Source: Bacillus horti (lineage in GTDB: Bacteria; Bacillota; Bacilli; Caldalkalibacillales; JCM-10596). From it: 35,531 bases of DNA. The position numbers were made by a program, and so were the translations under genes. The notes under the pieces were generated by a model. That model was not told where the DNA came from. It was given only the letters and a program-made list of their open reading frames with translations, and did no database searches. The DNA is taken from assembly GCF_030813115.1 (NCBI RefSeq), contig NZ_JAUSTY010000029.1, positions 1-35,531 on the forward strand. The letters are read 5' to 3'. The first letter of the stretch is position 1; every line of letters begins with the position of its first letter. Shown in pieces: positions 29,401 to 35,531 of this stretch.

Positions 29401-30665
29401 GCTTTAAGAACGAAGATGGTCAAACAGTAGGTTATATTCAAGGGTTAGATGAAACTCCTGCTTTTGATTTCATTTCTTACGATCTAAAGAATGAGAGTGG
29501 TACTACGCTCTCTAATAGAATTGAAGAATATTGTACAGCTCTTCAGCAGAGCTTTGTGCTAGAGCGAGGACCATTGTTTAAGGTAACTCTTTTTAAGACG
29601 CAGGAGGGAGATCATTTAATGCTCCTATTGCATCATTCCATTGTGGATGGTGTATCGTGGAGAATTCTACTTGAGGACGTAAGTGAAGCATACTCTCAGG
29701 AGCTGAACCAGCAGGAGATTCGCTTTCCGCAGAAAACCGATTCCTATCTAAGATGGTCAAACATGCTTTATGAATATGCTCAAAGCAATGAGCTTCTCCG
29801 TGAGATTGATTATTGGGCGGAGCTGGAAAGAGTCACGTGTCAGCGTTTGCCAGTTAACGAAAATAAGACTAGCTATACAAACCTCGTTAGGGATGGAGCA
29901 AATACTTCTTTTAAGTTAAGTACTGAGGATACACAAGCTCTATTAAATCAAACACATCAAGCTTATAACACGGAGATGAATGACATTTTATTAACGGCAT
30001 TGGGACGTACAGTATATAAATGGACAGGTCATCATGATATCTTAATTCAGCTTGAGGGACACGGACGTGAAGCTTTTCTAAAAGACATGAATATCTCTCG
30101 AACTCTGGGGTGGTTTACATCCACATATCCCGTATTGATAAAGCTTGACCACACTAGAGATTCGGAGGAAGAGAACCTTGCTTATCATATAAAAAGTACG
30201 AAAGAAATGCTAAGAAAAATACCTAACAAGGGTGTTGGCTACTCCTTGCTAAAGTATGTCACACCTAGCGAGCTTACTAACCGATTATCGTTTGATATAA
30301 AGCCAGAAATTAACTTTAACTACCTAGGTCAATTTATGGAGCAGGATGAGAAATCGGTGATCAAACCATCCTCCATGTCTACTGGACAATCGGTAAGTCC
30401 GGAATTCTTCAGGCCTTCTGTTTTAGATTTTAGCGGGATGATTTCAAACGGTTCCTTAGAGTTTCATTTGAATTACAATACCCATCAGTTTTCAGAGCGA
30501 CAAATGGAAGAGGTAATTAACCTATTCAAAACGGAGCTTTTACACATTATTGAGCACTGCCGTCGTGTCGAGCAGAAGCAAATGACACCTACAGATATGG
30601 GGAATTCTGAGCTATCTATTGAGGAGCTAGAGGATATTACTGATTTCTTTAATGATTTGGAATGA
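23415..30665 (+). CDS. NRPS gene 4: half-C-A(Thr)-T / C-A(Phe)-T-E
   Basis: A 2,416-residue synthetase predicted to add Thr (perhaps dehydrated) and D-Phe. Domains by residue: C-terminal C lobe only (11-252), A (266-759), T (FFHVGGDSIKA, Ser807), divergent C (894-1339, HHAILDGW), A (1352-1836), T (FFELGGDSIKA, Ser1892), E (1935-2396, HHSIVDG, EGHGRE, NYLGQF) and an acidic donor tail SIEELEDITDFFNDLE. The first two modules of gene 2 have the same layout, including the missing N-terminal C lobe, so both genes may descend from one ancestral cassette. The A10 motif of the Phe domain reads NDKIDR rather than NGKIDR; the catalytic Lys is kept. GTG 23406 is an alternative start. Gene 5 follows after 85 bp. 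Confidence 0.97.
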   Translation: MVDKIAQNLMLSDYTLNEEKEYWLQKLEGEISFSGFPVDYYKPRVNEGLAKITIPIPEPLFNRMNTMCNHNMHGLYMILVSGVKALLYKYTDNEDIMIGMPSFQQTESEETMAHIIALRSKIEHEQSFRFLLSDIRSSVLEADQHQSIPFNVLAGLKQESWNESEGFQTIVAFNAIHNELHRHEIETNTLFYFERDDSQLYLHLFYHSHLYQQETVDRLGEQLLLIYAQTLTDPEISIKDISLVTDDQEKELLSLWKENEVKYPPSTIHELFAQSVRLFPNRVALSDGQKELTYAEVDQWTNRLAHTLIEKGLQREQLVAVVLERSLEMVMSALAILKAGGAYVPIDPSYPIDRILYTLEDSAANLVLTQPEVKNVLHLNVGITVIDVHQQEALSKDDSPLPNRNEAEDLAYIIYTSGTTGKPKGVMIEHENVVRLLHNEAFQFDFNERDVWTLFHSFCFDFSVWEMYGALLYGGKLVVVQADEARDPAKFINVLLEEQVSVLNQTPTAFAQLVEEHMKDTKNNLDLRYVIFGGEALKPGGLKSWKRRYPECKLINMYGITETTVHVTYKEITEYEIEHNISNIGKPIPTLSTYIFDTNQQVLPVGLAGELYVGGAGVGRGYLHRPELSAEKFIQNPYRSQERLYRTGDLARLLTNGEMEYLGRIDHQVKIRGFRIELGEVETVLLQHQAIQEAAVLTKKHQTGESYICAYYVLKEVLSEWALREYMATLLPEYMIPSYLVEIDRFPVTSNGKIDRKLLPDPKERLAAELDEPSNEVEQLLEEICAEVIGIDRVGVRQPFFHVGGDSIKAVSYVNKINNAFHVQLQVKDIYVHQSIQQLSQAINELMRSSEGTLSEAEATPHSGIQEATKELIELQEKIRSSSELSAHIKDTVEDFYPMSDIERGMVYYALANPNLGIYHDQFIYYVTDASFDIPVFEKAIDMLTKKHDILRASFNLKDFEIPMKLIHTSISLNLSYADIRTLTNEQQKSHIQEDLQRDRAKSFDPHTAPLWRMKVYQLTAEKWCLAWIFHHAILDGWSNASFMTELSNTYFRLKEDPSYTVEPLLSHYRSYIIEQTVLKKDPKIKEFWKSELSEYKRLPLPKRNVHADVNERKTYSIPLKKELLEQLKKMELMYQTDIKTLCFSAYVSMCSMLSYERDFVVGLIENNRPICEDSDKILGCFLNTVPVRIRLDKSLTWGEHVRAISQKLVDIKYYGRLPLFEILKELKESSQDGNPLFDTIYNYVDFTIYEKMEHRETEAAPIELQANEKTNTLFDFTLLNTFNQFSVHVIYSPVLFDESAMEKVIHYFIKALEHIAYRHEAVIKKQDLLSAEEQRLFVHDLTLPKQEQLSKKSIPDLFEEQVRQYPHKMAVVCAEQELTYESLNEYVQRLAQILQEKGISSGDIVGLMTSHSLETVVGALAILKAGAALVALDPEYPHSRIEHMIDDSQIKVLLTDDKTSSSYPFQGTVINVLEQLGDGQNNQSAGNALPEWTNPGENDLAYLIYTSGSTGKPKGVMVEHKGLANLKSVFEQVFGITPNDRILQFASSSFDASIWEMSMALLTGATLYIPTKEVIMSTAKFESFMNQHEITAATLPPTYVSQLEPTRLNTLKKLITAGSAISAELVHRWKGHVHYFNAYGPTEYTICTTIWDSSLSYFDGSIVPIGRPIYNTHVYVLDQQLEPQPIGVEGELCVTGVALARGYLNRSELTAEKFVKHPLFPNQKLYRTGDLVRWSEDGNLEFLGRLDHQVKVRGHRVETGEIENSLLKIDSVTEVVVLDREDANGQKYLCAYFVADQQLEHLKLRGILLESLPDYMVPAHFIQIEEMPLTPNDKIDRRALPAPESKRLTEGREYLAPTTDIEKLLAEIWQTVLGVSQLGVEESFFELGGDSIKAIQVSARLHEKGYALEISSIFQYPSIQQLAEQVTRNSHQVDQGSVQGYFSLTPIQKWLFEENQSIHYFNQSIMLHHPEGFEAAILMKVLEQVVEHHDGLRMCFKNEDGQTVGYIQGLDETPAFDFISYDLKNESGTTLSNRIEEYCTALQQSFVLERGPLFKVTLFKTQEGDHLMLLLHHSIVDGVSWRILLEDVSEAYSQELNQQEIRFPQKTDSYLRWSNMLYEYAQSNELLREIDYWAELERVTCQRLPVNENKTSYTNLVRDGANTSFKLSTEDTQALLNQTHQAYNTEMNDILLTALGRTVYKWTGHHDILIQLEGHGREAFLKDMNISRTLGWFTSTYPVLIKLDHTRDSEEENLAYHIKSTKEMLRKIPNKGVGYSLLKYVTPSELTNRLSFDIKPEINFNYLGQFMEQDEKSVIKPSSMSTGQSVSPEFFRPSVLDFSGMISNGSLEFHLNYNTHQFSERQMEEVINLFKTELLHIIEHCRRVEQKQMTPTDMGNSELSIEELEDITDFFNDLE
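23445..24170 (+). other. N-terminal half C domain (C lobe only), gene 4
   Basis: Begins at NEEKEYWLQKL and includes GLYMILVSGVKALLYKYTD and IMIGMPSFQQ, equivalent to the second lobe of a C domain. HHxxxDG and everything before it are missing. It aligns by eye along its length with the half domain of gene 2 (EEKKYW, FLFQKYTG, LGMPSF), and like it is joined directly to a Thr A domain. Confidence 0.8.
24210..25690 (+). other. A domain, threonine, gene 4
   Basis: Motifs: YTSGTTGKPKG, FDFSVWEMYG (about 24795), NMYGITETTVH, YRTGDLA, NGKIDR. Pocket residues D F W N I G M V H plus Lys give threonine. The DNA is clearly diverged from the gene 2 Thr domain, so this is not a recent duplicate. Confidence 0.88.
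26095..27430 (+). other. Divergent C domain after Thr module, gene 4 (possible Dhb-forming)
   Basis: Shares the peculiarities of the gene 2 domain at 9475: YPMSDIERGMVYY, IYHDQ, HHAILDGW (His codons 26505-26510), ENNRPIC and LGCFLNTVPVR. It follows a Thr carrier and precedes the Phe module. A role in dehydrating tethered Thr to Dhb before or during condensation is inferred from its position and divergence. Confidence 0.6.
27470..28920 (+). other. A domain, phenylalanine, gene 4
   Basis: Motifs: YTSGSTGKPKG, FDASIWEM (about 28065), TLPPTYV, LITAGSA, NAYGPTEYTIC, YRTGDLV. Pocket residues D A W T I A A I C plus Lys are identical to the GrsA/TycA phenylalanine code. The E domain at 29217-30600 predicts D-Phe. 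Confidence 0.9.
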
Positions 30666-30750
30666 GTACAAGCTCCACACAGGACGCAAGGAATGTATGG
30701 TGAAAATAAAAGCTGTTACAAGAGTGTCTCTAACGAGAGGGGAATAGCGA

Positions 30751-33700
30751 ATGGCAAAAAAAGTTGAAATACAAAATATTTATCCCTGTACGCCGATGCA
30801 GGAGGGGATGCTGTTTCATACTCTTCTGGATCAAGAATCTTACGTATATTTTGAACAAACCTCCTTTACGATCAGTGGGACGGTGGAAGTAGCTCTTCTT
30901 GAGCAAAGCTTTAATCACCTGATTAAGCGATATGATATTCTTAGGACTAATTTTATTCATCATAAATCCCGAAAGCCACAGCAGGTTGTTCTAAAGGAAC
31001 GAAGCATATCCGTCCATTATGAGGATTACACTCATTTAGATGTAAAGGAGCAAGAGGTGTCTCTTCATAGATTTAAGGAAGCGGATAAGGGGAAGGGCTT
31101 TGAGCTTTCACGTGATCTTTTAATGCGTGTATCTGTGATTCGTACGGGTATAGAGCGGTATGTCATTCTGTGGAGTCATCATCATATTTTGATGGATGGC
31201 TGGTGCTTGGGAATCATTTTACAGGAACTGATGCAGATTTATACAGCTCTAAAGCAAGGGACATCTGTACAGCTTGGAAAAGTGCAGCCTTATTTATACT
31301 ATATTAACTGGCTTAAACAACAAGATCAGGAGCTGGCTAGACAATTTTGGAGTGAATATCTTGGTGGATTCGAAGAACTGACTAGTATTCCAAAACAAAT
31401 TTCACAGGGTCAGACTTCTTCAAGAAGGTTCATTCAGGATGAGCTTGCTTTTAAGCTTCCAGAGTCTATTACTCTGGAGCTTAGAAAATTTGCTCAGCAG
31501 CATCAAGTTACATTAAATACTGTAGTCCAAGCGGTTTGGGGAGTTCTTCTACAGCATTATAATCATAGTTCAGATGTCGTATTCGGCTCGGTTGTGTCTG
31601 GAAGACCTTCTGAGATTAATGGTATTGAGAAAATGGTTGGTTTGTTTATCAATACGGTTCCAGTAAGAGTTCAAGGGAGAAAGCAAGCCTTTAGTCAGCT
31701 TGTAAAGGACATGCAGAATATAGCACTACAAGCTGAAAGATTTGATTATTTCCCACTTTATGATATTCAAAATGGCTCTGCATTAAAGCAAAATTTAGTG
31801 GATCATATTATAGCCTTTGAGAATTATCCGATCCAGGAGCAAATTCAGCAATCACAATCATCCAATGAGCTTGGCTTTAGGATCGAAGATGCTGATGTTT
31901 TTGAACAATCGAATTACGACTTTACGCTTGCTATCGGCTCAGGGAAGGAATTATTTTTTAAGATTAGCTTTAACACAGCCGTATACGAGCGAAGCTTTAT
32001 TCAGCAAATAGGCGGACATGTTCAGCAGATCATTAAGACGATCCTAGGCCAGCCAGATATACGCATTGACGAGATTGCAATCGTAACGGAGGAGGAAGAG
32101 GCTGTTCTGCGCGGCTTCCATACAGCAAGCCTTGATGGTGGGCTTGGTAGCTACCCGAGGAATAAGCTGCTACCGGAGCTGTTTGCTGAGCAGGTTGCCT
32201 TAAGACCCGACGCTTTGGCTGTCGTCCAAGGGGAGCGAAGCTTCACGTACCGGGAGCTACAAGAGGAGAGTGATTGGCTGGCTCAGCGTCTGATTCAGCA
32301 AGGGGTACAACGCGGAGAGCGAGTGGGCCTTATGGCAGGCCGATCAGCAGATATGGTCGTTGGGATGCTGGGCATTGTGAAGGCAGGAGGAGCGTATCTT
32401 CCGTTAGAGGCAGGCCTTCCTGAGGAGCGGAAGCAGTATATGCTCCAGGACGGAGGAGTCCGCTGGATTGTAGTGTCGGAGGAGCTTAGACAGAACGTTC
32501 CTGCGGGGGCTGTGGCTCTTGTGCTGGGTACAAAGGAGGAAAAATCTGGAGATTCAAGAGGTGAGGATAGAGGAGCCACGCTAGGAGCTTCGGATGTACA
32601 GGCTAGTTTAAGCACATCTGAGGCAGTGGCAGAATCAGCAGCAGGAATAGCGGGGGAACGGATCAGCAAAGACTCGGCTGAGCAGGTAGCCTATGTGATG
32701 TATACGTCAGGCTCAACAGGGACCCCGAAGGGGGTCATGGTCACTCACCGAAATGTGGTCAGACTCGTGAAGCAAAGCAATTATGTACAGCTGGAGGCTG
32801 GAGATCGACTGCTGCAAACCGGAGCGAGTGGCTTTGACGCTAACACCTTTGAAGTCTGGGGAACGCTGCTGAATGGTCTGACCGTCTATTTCGTGGAGGA
32901 TGACATTCTGCTTGAGGCGGAGCGCTTAGGAGAAGCGCTACAAGCCTATCAGATTAGCACGATGTGGCTCACATCTCCCTTATTTAATCAGCTGGCGCAG
33001 CAAAAGCCTAGCATCTTCCAAGGGATGAAGCAGCTGCTTGTAGGGGGAGATGTGCTGTCCCCCGTGCATATTGAGCAGGTCAGACAGGCTTGTCCCAGCC
33101 TAACGGTGATCAATGGCTACGGGCCGACTGAAAACACGACCTTCTCCGTGTGTTATCGAGTAGAACCGGGGGAGAGGATCGAAGGAGCCATTCCGATTGG
33201 CTACCCGATCAGTCACTCTAGCGCCTACATTCTGAATGAACAGCAGCAGCTCAAGCCCATTGGGGTTGCGGGAGAGCTGTGTGTAGGTGGCGATGGAGTA
33301 GCACTAGGCTATCTGAATCAGGCGCCTCTCACAAAAGAACGCTTCGTTCCTGACCCGTTTCTGCCTGAGGGCAGAATGTATCGAACGGGAGACCTAGCCC
33401 GTTGGCTACCCGATGGACGGATCGAATACCTTGGACGGATGGATCAGCAGGTCAAGCTGAGGGGGTATCGGGTGGAGACCGGAGAGGTGGAAAGCCAGCT
33501 CCTGAAGCTTGCTGGGGTTCGAGATGCTGTTGTTCTCGTCAGAGAACATGGAGGGGAAAAGCAGCTTTGTGCGTATTATGTGGCGGATCAGGATCTAGAC
33601 GGAGCGGAGCTAAAGGCCGAGCTGAAAGCGAAGCTGCCCGACTACATGATCCCGACCCTGATGATGAGCATGGAGAAGCTACCTCTGACAGCGAACGGGA

Positions 33701-35531
33701 AGATTGACCGAGCCCAGTTGCCTGAGCCGGATCGCACTCAACTGGCGTGGAGCGAAGAGCCGCCAGCTGGGGAGGTGGAGAAGCGTTTAGCCCAGCTTTG
33801 GCAGGACGTGTTAGGCGTAGAGCGTGTGGGACGAGGGGATCACTTTTTCGAGATGGGAGGCCATTCCTTGAAGGCGACCCAGCTGTTAACGCGGATTCAT
33901 AAGGAGTTTCAGGTGGAGGTTCCTTTGAAACAAATTTTCGAGGCTGCTTCCCTTGTAGATATGGCTAGTGCAATAAGCTCAGCCCAAGAGGCGACATATA
34001 CGTCCATCCCATTAGCTGAACCGAAAACCTATTATCCTGTCTCCTCAGCTCAAAAGCGCATGATGATTTTGGACCAGTTAGAGGATGTACATACAGCGTA
34101 CAATATTCCAACTGCGGTCATGATCAAGGGTGAGCTTGACATAGAGCGTGTTGAAGATACTTTTAAACAACTGATTAAAAGACATGATTCATTGAGAACA
34201 ACCTTTATGTTTGTAAATGATGCTCCTGTACAGAAAATTGAATCAGAGTTTCAGTTTCAGCTTAAGCGGATAGAAGCAAAGGAAGCTGATTTGAGCTATG
34301 TCATTCAGGAATTTATTCAACCTTTCGATTTATCTAAGGCTCCACTATTTCGAGCGATGCTTGTTAAGCTTGGAGAGCAAGAGTATTCTTTAGTCTTTGA
34401 CATGCATCATATTATCTCAGATGGAACTTCAATGAACGTATTTATGAAAGAGTTTATACAGCTGTATGAAGGAGCAACTCTTCTTCCTATTAAGCGACAG
34501 TATAAGGATTATGCTGTTTGGCAGGATGAGCTTCTTTCCTCGGAAAGGGCACAGGAGCAGGAAAGGTATTGGCTAGAGCAATTTAAAGAGGAGATTCCAA
34601 CTCTAGACTTACCTTTGGATGATTCACGTCCTACAAGATTTAGCTTTAACGGAAATCGTATTTCGTTTGAGTTGGATACTAATACGTACCAGGGCTTAAA
34701 GCAGATAAATCGAACTCATGGTACAACATTATTTATGGGGCTGTTGGCAGCCTACTATGTTCTGCTCTCAAAGCTAAGCTTACAGGAGGATATTATAGTA
34801 GGGTCTCCTATTGCTGGTAGAAATCATGCAGAGTTGGATTCTATTATAGGTGTATTTATTAATACATTAGCTTTGCGAAACTATCCTGTAAAACAAAAAA
34901 CCTTTGGGGACTTTCTTTTAGAGGTCAAGGATAACACGTTACAGGCTTTTGAAAATCAGGATATGCCATTTGAAAGATTAGTAGAGCTACTAGAGCTCAG
35001 AAGAGATATAAGTCGTAATGCTCTTTTTGATACGATGTTCATTCTGCAAAACATGGAAATGGAGGCTGGAACATTCTCCTCATTTTCAATTAGTCAGCTC
35101 CCTTTTGAGAACCCTATTACTAAGTATGACTTGACACTTAGTGCTGTAGAGCAGTCTAACACAGTAGTATTTAGCTTTGAATATTGTACAGATTTATTTA
35201 CGGAAGAAACAATTCATAGATTTGCCCACTGTTATCAAAATATACTGAATCAGATCATTCAGAATCCGGCTTTGCCTATTGCCGAGATCAATATGCTTAC
35301 TGATCAGGAGAGTAAGAATCTGGTGTCCCAATTTAATCCAGAGCCGATTGGTTTTCCCGAGCAAGCGATCCATGTTCTGTTTGAAGAGCAGGTACGTCAG
35401 CGCCCAACACAGGAGGCGATTCGATTCGGTCAACAAAGCCTGACCTATCAGGAGCTGAACGACAAAGCGAATCAAATAGCTCACGCTCTAAGAGCCCGAG
35501 GTGTGCAGCGGGAGGAGCTTGTAGGCATCAT
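30751..35531 (+). CDS. NRPS gene 5 (3' partial): C-A(Val)-T / C-(A)
   Basis: The frame is open from ATG 30751 to the window end (1,593 codons, no stop). GAGAGGGG at 30735-30742, eight bases upstream, supports the start. Domains by residue: acceptor-type N-terminus plus C accepting a D-donor (1-455, HHHILMDGWCLG), A (469-990), T (FFEMGGHSLKA, Ser1039), C joining L-residues (1094-1524, HHIISDG, SRNALFDTMF), and the first 50 or so residues of another A domain (from about 1539, LTYQELNDKANQIA). It should receive the chain ending in D-Phe from gene 4, add Val and continue to an unknown residue. Residues about 406-1058 lie in the 1,956-bp block shared with gene 3. Unlike gene 3, its second C domain continues into an A domain in the usual way. 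Confidence 0.95.
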   Translation, partial: MAKKVEIQNIYPCTPMQEGMLFHTLLDQESYVYFEQTSFTISGTVEVALLEQSFNHLIKRYDILRTNFIHHKSRKPQQVVLKERSISVHYEDYTHLDVKEQEVSLHRFKEADKGKGFELSRDLLMRVSVIRTGIERYVILWSHHHILMDGWCLGIILQELMQIYTALKQGTSVQLGKVQPYLYYINWLKQQDQELARQFWSEYLGGFEELTSIPKQISQGQTSSRRFIQDELAFKLPESITLELRKFAQQHQVTLNTVVQAVWGVLLQHYNHSSDVVFGSVVSGRPSEINGIEKMVGLFINTVPVRVQGRKQAFSQLVKDMQNIALQAERFDYFPLYDIQNGSALKQNLVDHIIAFENYPIQEQIQQSQSSNELGFRIEDADVFEQSNYDFTLAIGSGKELFFKISFNTAVYERSFIQQIGGHVQQIIKTILGQPDIRIDEIAIVTEEEEAVLRGFHTASLDGGLGSYPRNKLLPELFAEQVALRPDALAVVQGERSFTYRELQEESDWLAQRLIQQGVQRGERVGLMAGRSADMVVGMLGIVKAGGAYLPLEAGLPEERKQYMLQDGGVRWIVVSEELRQNVPAGAVALVLGTKEEKSGDSRGEDRGATLGASDVQASLSTSEAVAESAAGIAGERISKDSAEQVAYVMYTSGSTGTPKGVMVTHRNVVRLVKQSNYVQLEAGDRLLQTGASGFDANTFEVWGTLLNGLTVYFVEDDILLEAERLGEALQAYQISTMWLTSPLFNQLAQQKPSIFQGMKQLLVGGDVLSPVHIEQVRQACPSLTVINGYGPTENTTFSVCYRVEPGERIEGAIPIGYPISHSSAYILNEQQQLKPIGVAGELCVGGDGVALGYLNQAPLTKERFVPDPFLPEGRMYRTGDLARWLPDGRIEYLGRMDQQVKLRGYRVETGEVESQLLKLAGVRDAVVLVREHGGEKQLCAYYVADQDLDGAELKAELKAKLPDYMIPTLMMSMEKLPLTANGKIDRAQLPEPDRTQLAWSEEPPAGEVEKRLAQLWQDVLGVERVGRGDHFFEMGGHSLKATQLLTRIHKEFQVEVPLKQIFEAASLVDMASAISSAQEATYTSIPLAEPKTYYPVSSAQKRMMILDQLEDVHTAYNIPTAVMIKGELDIERVEDTFKQLIKRHDSLRTTFMFVNDAPVQKIESEFQFQLKRIEAKEADLSYVIQEFIQPFDLSKAPLFRAMLVKLGEQEYSLVFDMHHIISDGTSMNVFMKEFIQLYEGATLLPIKRQYKDYAVWQDELLSSERAQEQERYWLEQFKEEIPTLDLPLDDSRPTRFSFNGNRISFELDTNTYQGLKQINRTHGTTLFMGLLAAYYVLLSKLSLQEDIIVGSPIAGRNHAELDSIIGVFINTLALRNYPVKQKTFGDFLLEVKDNTLQAFENQDMPFERLVELLELRRDISRNALFDTMFILQNMEMEAGTFSSFSISQLPFENPITKYDLTLSAVEQSNTVVFSFEYCTDLFTEETIHRFAHCYQNILNQIIQNPALPIAEINMLTDQESKNLVSQFNPEPIGFPEQAIHVLFEEQVRQRPTQEAIRFGQQSLTYQELNDKANQIAHALRARGVQREELVGI
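31968..33923 (+). repeat. 1,956-bp A-T repeat, copy 2 (gene 5)
   Basis: Near-identical partner of 19955-21910. The block spans the tail of a C domain, a complete Val A domain and its carrier domain, and keeps frame in both genes. The same GC-rich codon choice is seen here. Flanking C-domain DNA in genes 3 and 5 is clearly different, so the two genes were not simply duplicated whole. Confidence 0.93.
32155..33720 (+). other. A domain, valine, gene 5
   Basis: All pocket residues equal those of the gene 3 domain (D A F W L G G T F plus Lys), predicting valine. The Glu/Ser/Ala-rich linker before A3 is kept at the same length but holds a cluster of amino-acid replacements. Confidence 0.82.
35365..35531 (+). 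other. Start of a further A domain, cut by window end
   Basis: Residues VLFEEQVRQRPTQEAIRFG and LTYQELNDKANQIA are the typical opening of an NRPS A domain. The pocket lies beyond the window, so the substrate cannot be read. Confidence 0.85.

Noticed and set aside
19955-33923. Repeat pair as a composite mobile element
   Set aside because: The copies are in-frame A-T coding units with no transposase, terminal inverted repeats or target duplications. The DNA between them is intact NRPS coding sequence.
35194-35484. Minus-strand 96-residue reading frame near the right end
   Set aside because: It lies opposite the continuing gene 5 C-A region and shows no domain or start signal.
34030-35531. Termination of the assembly line within the window
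   Set aside because: No thioesterase or reductase domain is present. Gene 5 enters another A domain, so the line continues.

Overview
The window lies entirely inside a large nonribosomal peptide synthetase (NRPS) locus. It carries five consecutive plus-strand synthetase genes and almost nothing else. Both ends are cut: the first gene is already inside an adenylation (A) domain at base 1, and the fifth runs off the end at the start of another A domain. No transposase, RNA gene, CRISPR array, thioesterase, transporter or regulator is visible. The modest GC content, the strong AGGAGG-like ribosome binding sites, GTG start use and gramicidin/tyrocidine/surfactin-style domain sequences point to a Bacillota host of the Bacillales. 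A Brevibacillus or Paenibacillus relative is plausible but not proven.

Layout (C condensation, A adenylation, T carrier, E epimerization, half-C = C-terminal lobe only): gene 1 (1-6621, 5' partial) is (A)-T-E / C-A-T / C. Gene 2 (6805-18705) is half-C-A(Thr)-T / atypical C-A(Asp)-T-E / C-A(Ser)-T-E. Gene 3 (18726-23378) is C-A(Val)-T / C. Gene 4 (23415-30665) is half-C-A(Thr)-T / atypical C-A(Phe)-T-E. Gene 5 (30751 to window end, 3' partial) is C-A(Val)-T / C-(A). Specificities were read by eye from the ten-residue binding-pocket positions. If the line is collinear, this part of the peptide is: D-aa1, a probably basic aa2, Thr or dehydrobutyrine (Dhb), D-Asp, D-Ser, Val, Thr or Dhb, D-Phe, Val, next residue unknown. 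Every E domain is followed by a C domain of the type that accepts D-residues, so the order is internally consistent.

Two features stand out. First, the same unusual split occurs at two gene junctions (1/2 and 3/4). The upstream protein ends in a complete, orphan C domain with a short tail ending SFDF or SFKF. The downstream protein starts with only the C-terminal lobe of a C domain fused to a Thr-loading A domain. In both cases the Thr module is followed by the same divergent kind of C domain, which may dehydrate Thr to Dhb. Second, genes 3 and 5 share a 1,956-bp A-T block with no indels and about 97% identity, markedly richer in GC than its surroundings. This suggests recent domain replacement or gene conversion inside the cluster. 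The 183-bp gap between genes 1 and 2 can fold into a three-stem structure and is the only sizeable non-coding stretch.
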